From positions 91,987,034 to 92,051,033 of the forward strand of contig OX123186.2 of the NCBI GenBank assembly GCA_944739405.2: a DNA stretch of 64,000 nt. Direction: 5' to 3'. The stretch is from Euclidia mi. Its lineage: Eukaryota > Arthropoda > Insecta > Lepidoptera > Erebidae. Shown here one piece after another: positions 56,153 to 64,000 of the stretch; the stretch's first letter is position 1; each line of letters starts with the position of its first letter. Below the pieces are notes generated by a model, which saw nothing but the letters and a program-made list of their open reading frames with translations, was not told the origin of the DNA and did not search any database. Made by a program: the position numbers and the translations under genes.

Positions 56153-56510
56153 CATCAGTCTTAGAAGCAATAGAAATCACAGATTAGGGTTTGTTGTAAA
56201 TAATTTTCATAACAAACAGTTCTATAAAAATAACTATTTCTCATCAGTCTTAGTAGCTATGAAAAAATCTAAGATTAGGGTTTGTTGTAAATAATTTTTA
56301 TAACAATTAGTACTATCTAAAATAATTATTTTTCAACATTCTTAGGAGCTCTAAAAAAATCACAGATTAGGGTTTGTTGTAAATATTTTTTATAACAAAC
56401 AGTACTATAAAAAATAATTATTTCTTATCAGTCTTAGGAGCTATAAAAAATCACAGATTAGGCTTTGTAATAAATATTTTTTATAACAAACAGTATGTAC
56501 TATCTACTTA
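56153..56510. repeat. Tandem repeat, about 90-bp period, 4 units
   Basis: Each unit has TCAGTCTTAG..GC, CACAGATTAGGGTTTGTTGT, a TATAACAAACAGTAC part and ATAATTATTTCT. It lies downstream of the MULE coding strand and may be its subterminal repeat. Confidence 0.85.
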
Positions 56511-56735
56511 ATATATAAAAATCACAAGATTAGAAGTTCGATGCATAAATCAATACTTATAACTCCGTGGATAAATTCGTTAATGGTGAAGTTAATGTGT
56601 TCATCAATAGCGCAGGTTTCTTTTAATTTTGCAGTTATATTAGACCCTTTTAAATATAATGTTAGATAGTAATCTTCATTTTTTAAGATGGTCAAAAAAT
56701 GTACTATACTTTTAGGTTTAATTTTTTTTTTTAAT

Positions 56736-57478
56736 TTATAATAGAATGCCAGCTCTCGACCATGTTTGTACTGCGGTGGTGAATATTATTGCAAGACCAT
56801 TTGTCGGCAAAAAATGAACTCTTATCTAACCAAGTCTCTACAAAATTATCATTGAATTTACAAATATTTTTATCAATCGGACTCTGAGACATAATATTAT
56901 AACCAACCACTCTCAACAGCTTCTTTGGGCAAATGTGCCAAAACAATACACCTCTTTATATGTTTCCTACACAGAGCAGATTTTGTAAGTCCTATTTCAT
57001 CAGCTTTTCGCCACAAGCTTCGTGAGAAATGGAAGAAACAGCCGCTGATTTTTGTTTCGGGGAATATACCTTTAACTGCCAACATTGCAGCCTTCTCGAA
57101 GTCAAGTATAACTATTTTAGGATCAAACTGCGGAATTAGACTTTTTATAAGGCGAAACAAAATTTCGTATGTTACTCTTGTTTTGTTAGGCAACAACGCA
57201 TATATGACAGGTATAATATTGTTATGAGTTTTACTTCTTCCTAAATCTACATGTAACGTGTACAACTGCTGAAAAGGGTTTAAACAAAATTTAAAAGTAC
57301 CATCGCACAGGACTGTCAAATTAGGATTTGCTAAAATTGTTTTGCAATGTTCATTAGCAAATACTAATATTCTATTGAGAATTCCCACCAAGAACTTAGG
57401 GTCCCAAGCCAACCTCACCTGCAAGTGGTGCACCTGCCGATCAACGGACGAGGCTCTGGCAAATAAAATATCCCGATA
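56736..57478 (-). pseudogene. MULE transposase relic
   Basis: The minus strand reads HHLQVRLAWDPKFLVG, then NLTVLCDGTFKFC (first catalytic Asp), FQQLYTLHVDLG, IPVIYALLPNKT, FDPKIVILDFEKAAMLAV (second acidic position), SGCFFHFSRSLWRKADEIG, and after a frame shift near 56930 (KRCIVLAHLPKEAVE to FWHICPKKLLRVVGYN) NMVESWHSIIN. This is the MULE domain of Mutator-like transposases. The upstream part, where such proteins in animals often carry a FLYWCH finger, is cut off by a SINE fragment at 57480. It is dead, but informative because FLYWCH fingers are known to accompany this transposase type. Confidence 0.8.
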
Positions 57479-57479
57479 A

Positions 57480-57595
57480 GCGGCAATAGGCTCGCCACCT
57501 ATTACGTGGGATCAAAACACTGGCGAAAAGTGGGCGTTTAATATGTCTCTGCCTACCCCTTCGGGGAAACAGGCGTGAGTCTATGTATGTATGTA
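57480..57595 (+). repeat. SINE fragment, family B 3' end
   Basis: GGCAATAGGCTCGCCACC, ATTACGTGGGATC and CGTGAGTCTATG segments. It truncates the MULE relic. Confidence 0.75.
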
Positions 57596-58117
57596 TTGAG
57601 AAATATTAAGATTCCTACCGCCAATATTCTTAATACGTCGTCTTACCCGAATCAGCCAGCGCAGGTGAAGCTGCGGTCAAAAGTTAGCTATTTATAGTTC
57701 TTGGTTTTAATCCGATTTTATTTGACTGTACTTTATATGTGCGAGCGAGTTGACGACAAAAAAAATAGGTAAAACCAGAAGGTGCCAACTCGCGCGCACG
57801 CGCGAGTTTTACACGCGCCAGTTGACGAATAACTCTGGACTACGACAGGACTACTGATAATGGTGACTTATAACATTAACATAGCAAGTCAGAAATGCAT
57901 GTTATACTATTAATCTGCATGACACGGTCTCGATCAAACGTATCAGACTCTTCAAGGGCATGCCACTGAGCTCGATCGACGATAAATAATCTCAAACCAA
58001 AATGTTCTTTGCATTCATATAAAACATATATTAGACTATTACCACTTTAACACAATGGTTACTTTCCAATCATTCGTTCATTTTCATTTTAAATTACGTT
58101 TTACTTTCTTTTTCTAG
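57596..58117 (+). other. Intron before the 58118 exon
   Basis: Includes, at about 57740-57835, GGTGCCAACTCGCGCGCACG in reverse relation to the similar segment at 55105-55165 (CGCGCGTCCGCGCGAGTTGG). The pair flanks the MULE relic and may be its ends. The rest is AT-rich. Confidence 0.45.
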
Positions 58118-58368
58118 AACCACTCTTCGCAAATACATCTAGAGGTGCCCGCGTCATCATTTTGAACGGCTACAAGTTCTTCAAGCACATCAAGAAAGGC
58201 TCCAAATTGAGATGGTACTGTAGCGAGCAACCGAGCGGCTGCAAAGCAGTGCTTTATACAATAGAGGATCAGATCGTTTCTGTGAAGGATATCCACAACC
58301 ATCCTCCACCAGCGAACCTTCATTTAAAATCTCACAACGATCATACATTTGGTTTTTACATAAACTGA
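58118..58368 (+). CDS. mod(mdg4): FLYWCH terminal exon, group C (intact)
   Basis: Strong acceptor TTCTTTTTCTAG ends at 58117; enters AA-CCA-CTC and stops at TGA 58366-58368, about 83 residues. PLFANTSRGARVIILNGYKF, RWYCSEQPSGC (C-x6-C), 17 residues, HNHPPP, then a longer tail rich in His/Asn ending FGFYIN. All ligands are present. Two AATAAA signals follow within 45 bases (58385 and 58405), so a compact 3' UTR is plausible. A good candidate for a working exon. Confidence 0.9.
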
Positions 58369-58384
58369 AGAATTGGCTTTTGAA

Positions 58385-58410
58385 AATAAACTTTTACTTT
58401 TCTAAATAAA
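58385..58410 (+). terminator. Poly(A) signals after the 58118 exon
   Basis: AATAAA at 58385-58390 and again at 58405-58410, 17 and 37 bases after the stop codon. A single AATAAA is common by chance in AT-rich DNA, but the pair is well placed. Confidence 0.5.
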
Positions 58411-59051
58411 TACGTTTATTAAAAATTTTATCCTTTCTAAAACAGCTGAGCTGCTTTTTACCGAATTTCGGCTTACTACTAAATTAAATCACAGGTATCA
58501 CCACTGAAACTCGCCTTCTGAAGGAAAGGAATGGATATTCGTTTAATAAGAGAGTTATTTTTTCTCAGCTGTTTTGTCTTCGCATGCTGAATGCATACAT
58601 TTTTTAAATTATATTAATGGATACCTACGTAGTTGCAGCTGCAGTTGCACACTTTGCTTTAATATAACTCATTCTCTCGTTAAATATGTATCTCTACTTA
58701 TTAGCCAAATCTAGGGACAGATCAAATATTTAAATCTGCAATGTAGTTGATATATTAAATAAAGAGAAAAGTACAGACATTCCTTATACAGCTGACTTAA
58801 ATTCTTAAGCACCTTTAAAGTTTTGTTCTTCTTTTAGTTGATTTTCATTGCTTTTGTTCAATTGCTTTTGTTTTTATTCCCACTTGTGTAGTCCTAAAAT
58901 TATAAATATTACTGTACTAAATGTCATGCATATCTGTTATCTGTGTAGTTACATAATACTCAAACATTGAAAATGTTACTAATCATAAAAAATACGTAAT
59001 TATACTATTGATGTGCTTAATATAAATAAATAAATAAATATCATCTTCCAG
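58411..59051 (+). other. Intron between group C exons
   Basis: AT-rich, non-coding; ends AAATATCATCTTCCAG. Confidence 0.4.
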
Positions 59052-59218
59052 GAGCAATGTTCGCGGAGACTTCGAGAGGAGCTCGCGTGATTCTTCTAAA
59101 CGGCTATAAATTTCGCAAACACAGATCGCAAGGAACCAAAGTGAAATTCACTATTGAAGATAAGATCGTAGTAATCAAAGATGAGCACAATCATTCTCCT
59201 ACTGGAAATTACAGGTAA
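59052..59218 (+). CDS. mod(mdg4): FLYWCH terminal exon, group C, with core deletion (open)
   Basis: Acceptor CATCTTCCAG ends at 59051; enters GA-GCA-ATG and stops at TAA 59216-59218. Reads FAETSRGARVILLNGYKF, HRSQGTKV, then directly KFTIEDKIVVIKDEHNHSP. Compared with 62511, 42 bases are missing in frame, taking out RWYC...GCKAVI, which means both zinc Cys and the central Trp. The exon stays open at 55 codons and keeps HNH. It cannot form the zinc finger, so it is either decaying or codes a fingerless tail. Confidence 0.72.
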
Positions 59219-59224
59219 CATTTA

Positions 59225-59600
59225 TTGGTTTCAAACTACGGTTTACGTTTTTACAGCGATATATTGGTTTATGACCGAGTTTTTTCGCGTTCTCTGACCA
59301 GATTGGAGACATCCTAAAAAAAGGACAGTTCAGAAGTACTCTAAACAGAAGAGCATGCATGAGAAACTTGATGGGAGTAAATGAAGCAAGAGAGGTATGT
59401 CAGGATCGTTGCAAATGGCGTTCCTACCCCTCCGGGAAACAGGCGTGAGTCTATGTATGTATGTATGTATATTGGTTTTAGAGATATTACATTTAAACCG
59501 AATGATTTATAAACTACATTATTTATTATTGCCAGCCGACGTTTAAATTTCTTTACAGGAACCATGGTCACGGCAGACTGAGGTCTTTGATTTAAAAGTT
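59225..59600 (+). repeat. Dispersed repeat with SINE scrap
   Basis: Contains GCGATATATTGGTTT and GCCGACGTTTAAATT as in the MITE at 45363, interrupted by a LINE 3'-end scrap and a family B SINE end (CGTTCCTACCCCTCCGGG to about 59465). Confidence 0.6.
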
Positions 59601-61055
59601 AAGTCAATACACCCGAACATTGTTAAATTATTGGTGTTATTGTCTACGTAGAATGTGCTCACGGTGTATTGATGTCTTCTGGTGACTTTGTCCTTCTCCT
59701 CCTCTACCTGTAGATGTACTATCGAGGCCATCTCTGCATGATCACCTTAAAGGCGAAACGTCTCTCACGACCGTTTTCTTTACGCAGTTCGTAGCTCCCC
59801 CTACTTAATTTTGTCATTCGTCAATATGTTGCAGACGTCCGGACGAGATGCACGTATTTCTATAGCCTTATTATCATAGCTACAAAAATACGTTATTTAC
59901 AATCCAATTCGTTATTTTAAATGTTAATAAAATTTTCGACTGACAGCATAGTGTATATAATGTAGAACGTTTAACAGATTGCTCTTTATACGGCAAATTG
60001 ACAATAATTATATAAATAATTGTACTTAATTTTCACTCTCAGATTAGTTTACGGCAGTAAGTTAGGTCGGTGTTCTTATTTTTTTGTTTGTTGTCGATTC
60101 TAATACCTATCTTTTCCAATATCTTTATCGTAAAGAGGAAAGTAAAGTATGTTTCTTGGTTTACTAGGATTGTTTTTATGGGTAAACTCAAACATTGTAA
60201 TGTTTTTTTTTATTATAATATTACGTGAGCTACGTTTTCTAAAAGTAGGTATCGTAGGCGTTTTTATCATAATATCTGGCAACGGGAACGAAGTAAAGAG
60301 AGAAGCCATTGTTATATAAAATATAAGCATTACCTGTATGGTCCAGCAGTAGTATAAGTGACAGTGAATAATGAGTTCTTGGATTCAATTCCATTCAAAG
60401 ACAAAAAACAAAGAAGACAATCATTTCTCTAAAAATCTTATGTAGCTGTCTCTGAAATTAGGCGGTGTTTTACCCCCGTGCTTAGGAAAGCAAACAATTA
60501 GTCCGGGATACGAGCGAAAGTCAAAATAAAAAGCCTATAAACAATATACAAAACTGCACGGTGTGGGACGTCGACAAAAGGCGAGAGACAAATTGTGACT
60601 AATTTCATAATTTTAAAATTATTATTTTGTATTCGACGATTTGTGAATGTGTGGCGAGGGACTTTACAAACATATAAGTAACGTCGTTGGCCGTCCTCGA
60701 AGATATGCGGGAATTCTCGCGCGGCGTCGAGTCGGCGCCCGCATCGTAGTGAGTCGGGGCGTGCAATGTAGGGTCGTTGACCGTTTTGTATCAGCTGTGT
60801 GGAATTCAAAGCATGTGCAAAAATTGCGGAACTTAAAATCGATATTGTGGCTAAACCACTGCACCGATTTAATTGATTTTTGGTACAAGGCTTCAGAATG
60901 TTGTACGCTATGCCTCTGTTCAAAAAGTGCCCCTATGGTAGCGCCACCCTGTATAACTACGAAAAGTTTCAAAATGCTTGGTTTTACACTTAGGAACTGT
61001 AAATAATTTCGAGACCCTGCCACAAAAATTTTACTATTTAATACGGTAGTACGAA
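59601..61055 (+). other. Non-coding sequence
   Basis: No FLYWCH exon. The segment 60500-61020 gives overlapping ORFs on both strands (GC-richer, CGCGCGGCGTCGAGTCGGCG) and is probably a repeat; no protein family is recognised. Confidence 0.35.
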
Positions 61056-62245
61056 GTGGAACGGAATACTGCAGCTGTAAGTGGAATCCACATTATGATA
61101 TTTATAAAAAAAAACATCGAGAAAATACAAAAACGCTTCCTTTGGCATCTGAGCTTCAGTGAAAACGTCGCGAAGAAAGTGCCCGGGTATACGGACCGGC
61201 TAAAACATTTTCACATTATCTCCCTCTGTAGCAGCAGAGATATTTTAGACCTTACATTCCTTTACAAATTCTTTAGAGGAGATGCGGACTGCCCTGAACT
61301 ATTAGCTGCATTGGACATGCATGCACCTCCCGGAAATCCTCGTATCAGTCGATACAATATGTTCCACATCATCATCATCAGCCTTTAACAGTCCACTGCT
61401 GGACTAAACCTCTCCTTTAAAAGGAGGCCTACTATACCACGCTGGCCAAACGGGTTGGTATAGGGTTTGTATCAAGTTTTCTTTCTCTTACAGTGCTGTT
61501 CTCTGCATAATTTGCTCCCTCTGTCGGCTCTTACGACACCCATGGGATGATATGGGGTGGTGACATTCCGTATTCTTAATCCGTCACCACACGGACATGT
61601 GTTCCACATATGTAAGTTCATGCAAAACACTTTTTACTTCCCTCTTAATTTCCAGCAATTTTAACAACACGTATATAAACAAACAGTAGTATATTTACAT
61701 ACTTTTATATAGGAAATTTTATTGAGAATCCAAAAGTATATACATATATATGAGTGGGTATTCTTACAGAAACATCGAGAAATTATCGAGAGAATGCATC
61801 TGTTCCTACCCGGCTGGTTCACCCTTACAGGCCCCTGCCAGCATGGGCGAAAATGTCAAATCAGCTGTTTGCCAGTTGAGGGGTTAACATTACAATATTT
61901 ATACTTACCCGTATTAATTTTCTAAAATTCAAATTCTTTATTGTGTCTAATAATTTGTGTTTATATCTATATCTCCATTATTTTTTGTAAAATTTCATTA
62001 TATTATTTTTAATATTTATTATTATGTATTACAATTTATGTACTGAATAAAAAAGAACTTAATAACTCAATGACATAGACTGACTGTAATTTATTGTTAT
62101 TTAATTTAAATTGATATTATTTGTAAATTAATGCATGTTGTGGTTGTCTGTAAGTGTTACAGCACAAGAAATGTTTGTTTGTTTTTTTTAATATTTTGAC
62201 TGTATTAGTGTATGTAATGTAGATTATGAATAAATAAATAATACA
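61056..62245 (+). pseudogene. LINE C-terminal fragment
   Basis: Frame 61056-61388 reads NIEKIQKRFLWHLSF, VPGYTDRLKHFHIISL, SSRDILDLTFLYKFFRGD, HAPPGNPRISRYNMF, the end of a non-LTR reverse transcriptase ORF. A family D repeat interrupts it; the frame resumes at 61600. The 3' part is AT-rich and includes GTATTAGTGTATGTAATGTA and an ATAAATAAATAA end near 62240. The exact end is uncertain. Confidence 0.6.
61370..61599 (-). mobile_element. SINE-like repeat, family D (reverse)
   Basis: Flanked by the 10-bp duplication TGTTCCACAT (61360-61369 and 61600-61609) inside a LINE fragment. Same family as 3215 and 20450. Confidence 0.88.
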
Positions 62246-62510
62246 TAAATTTCAATGCTTAGCCAGATTTTCAACATTACTCTCTATTATTTTCAACTAA
62301 TAATTAATAAATATTATCGGTCAATCTATATATAATCATGTCCTGTTCCACTTATAATTTTAAAAACTTTCTTTTTGCTATCCTATCCTTATGTGTCATA
62401 TTTTCCTCTATCTCTATAAAAGCATCAATGTCTTCGATATCATCATTGATTAACTTTGCCTTCCCATTAACTTATCTTCAATAAAAAAATTAAAAGCATT
62501 AAATTTTCAG

Positions 62511-62719
62511 AGGCCACTTTTGTTCAGACTTCTAGAGGAGCTCGCGTGCTAATTTTGAAAGGCAACAAATTTTTCAAGCACAAAACTCGAGGGTACAAAG
62601 TCAGATGGTACTGCAGTCAACATACTAGTGGCTGCAAAGCCGTTATCTTCACTGTTGAAGACCAGATACTGATCATTAAAGATAATCACAACCATCCACC
62701 TTCGGGGAAGTTTTATTAA
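62511..62719 (+). CDS. mod(mdg4): FLYWCH terminal exon, group C (intact)
   Basis: Acceptor TAAATTTTCAG ends at 62510; enters AG-GCC-ACT and stops at TAA 62717-62719, 68 residues. ATFVQTSRGARVLILKGNKF, FKHKTRGYKV, RWYCSQHTSGC (C-x6-C), 17 residues, HNHPPSGKFY. All four ligands are present. The usual Gly-Tyr is Gly-Asn. There is no in-frame ATG after the acceptor, so it can only be translated when spliced to upstream coding sequence, which supports the terminal-exon reading. Confidence 0.88.
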
Positions 62720-62828
62720 AAGTAGATTCTACAGACTGATGAGTAGTTATTGGACTTTATATGAGCAGTATTTTCTTATTAAACTTTCTTATAATTATAT
62801 GCTCCCACGTCATTATTAGACCAGGGTA

Positions 62829-63790
62829 GATAATTTTTGAAACGATAAAAAATTATAGTAGGATGAAACCCATTGGAAAAGAAAGAGAATATAGCGAAAA
62901 TTTAAGGAAAAATAAATTACGGGCGATCTGAGGTCAGGAAGTGGATGGGGTTGCGATTTTAAGGGTAAAAAAGGGTTTATCTCGATTGCCAGCAAAACTA
63001 CAATTCCTACGGGAAAAACGTCAATGGCAAAGTTGTAGGTAATAAAAAGATCTACAACTTTTGTGTTTACACTTTATTCACACAACGTCATAATTTATGT
63101 GAAAAATTCAAATAACCAAGTTTTTGGTTTTTTATTTTTAACTTTTACAATAGTTTTTTCTTTTACACGAAATTTGGTGAAAACTTGCCTTTTTATGTTC
63201 CAAACACACTGTAAATGTTTTTTATTTAAAATATTTATTTTTACGCCTTATTTTGACTTAATATCGAAATAAAACCCTAATTTTCAATTGAAAATTCTCA
63301 CGTCAAAATATCAGCTTTTTTTTTAAATTGTTCGGCATTTTGTTCGTTGAAATCTCTACTTTCTGATGGTGTGAATAAAATATACATTACTAAGGTAAAC
63401 GTTCTCAGAAAATGCAAAGAAATGAAACAAACTCGAGACCGATTTTTTATCATAATGTACAATTTTGAGATATTTATTAAAATTAATACTTTAATTACTC
63501 GAAAAACGTAAGTTTCTATGCTACATTGATAAATAAGAACTTAAGAATCGATATATACAACTAAAGTTAGCAACTAAATAAGTTAATATTTAATAAGACA
63601 TCTACGATATTTTGAGAAAGTTATAGAATCTTCTGGGTCTGGCTTTCAGGGCTAGGTGGATCTGGGCCTTACTGCCTGTTATTTCGTATCAGCTGTAAAA
63701 CAATTATTCGCTATATTCTCTTCCTTCTCCAATGGGTTTCATCCTACTGTAATTTTATTTTACTTTTTACCGTTTTCAAACGTATCTGCA
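62829..63790. mobile_element. MITE-like element with long inverted repeats
   Basis: AGTAGGATGAAACCCATTGG...GAGAATATAGCGAA at 62858-62902 recurs as its reverse complement at about 63705-63755, with outer TTTGAAACGATAAAAA / CCGTTTTCAAACG also paired. About 960 bp, no coding gene inside. Confidence 0.75.
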
Positions 63791-64000
63791 CTGGTCTATA
63801 TGACGAATGTGTAGCTTAAAAAGGATTGCTTGCTAATATCAATGTAGCTTATCAAATGACTATCTTTTTAGTTTTATAGTTTTTAAAGAATTTTCTAATA
63901 AAAACATTTGCAGCTTTTACAGTGGTTTGAAATTCTTTTCCTAATTATTCTATAAATTAAAATTAATCTATATCCTCAGTTGAGAATATTTCTTGGTGCA
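63791..64000 (+). other. AT-rich end of window
   Basis: Contains AATAAAAACATTTGCAG at about 63897-63914, an acceptor-like match, but the following bases do not read as a FLYWCH exon within the window. Confidence 0.3.

Noticed and set aside
60498..61023. Overlapping ORFs of 119-141 residues
   Set aside because: Both strands open together, no family recognised, likely a dispersed repeat.
94..62719. CRISPR array or bacterial operon
   Set aside because: The exon units are far apart, irregular and spliced, and the composition and transposons are those of an insect.

Overview
The window looks like a piece of a lepidopteran (moth or butterfly) nuclear genome. It is AT-rich, has no operons, and is packed with Tc1, mariner, piggyBac, Jockey-like, RTE-like and tRNA-headed SINE copies. 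There is no rRNA gene and no convincing tRNA gene.

The host genes are represented by 16 short FLYWCH zinc-finger exons, all on the + strand, at about 94, 970, 10337, 11615, 12323, 13821, 24024, 34120, 40202, 41684, 44149, 49664, 52417, 58118, 59052 and 62511. Each sits behind a 3' splice acceptor, each is entered in the same phase (two bases finish a split codon), and each runs to its own stop codon. None has its own start exon or a downstream 5' splice site. This is the layout of the alternative terminal exons of a BTB/FLYWCH locus of the mod(mdg4) type, where a common 5' part is joined by alternative (in Drosophila also trans-) splicing to one of many FLYWCH 3' exons. The common BTB exons are not in the window, so the locus name is an inference.

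Eight exons keep an open frame and all four zinc ligands (94, 970, 12323, 41684, 44149, 52417, 58118, 62511). Three are open but have lost ligands (11615 H to Y, 34120 C to F, 59052 both Cys deleted). Five are broken by stops or frameshifts (10337, 13821, 24024, 40202, 49664). They fall into paralogous groups: A (94, 13821, 24024, with 970 and 34120 as a subgroup), B (10337, 11615, 40202), C (49664, 52417, 58118, 59052, 62511) and single types (12323, 41684, 44149). A segmental duplication (about 505-4455 against 33665-39552) carries a 970-type exon and ends upstream of a B-type exon in both copies.

The spaces between exons are intron, heavily loaded with transposons. From 4517 to 10325 is a three-deep nest: a Tc1-like element split by a non-LTR retrotransposon, itself split by an intact mariner (6798-8089). 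From 21071 to 24010 is a DD41D mariner-family element with its own nested MITE and SINE. Both outer elements inserted between an intron body and the acceptor of a FLYWCH exon. The Tc1 insertion separates a TACTAAC branch-site match from its AG by 5.8 kb. Other parts are a relic of an unclassified transposase-like gene (16314-19356), a pair of 334-bp direct repeats 6.2 kb apart (25032 and 31229), a 33-bp minisatellite (29955-30150), a piggyBac relic (31755-32551), a 5'-truncated LINE (34671-37309), a LINE fragment with a restriction-like endonuclease (45822-46680), a piggyBac-like element that retains only an N-terminal ORF (49955-51553), and a MULE transposase relic (56736-57478) with its own tandem repeats.

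Functionally the region is best read as a birth-and-death array of swappable DNA- or protein-binding tails for one regulatory protein, growing by duplication and eroded by mutation and transposons.
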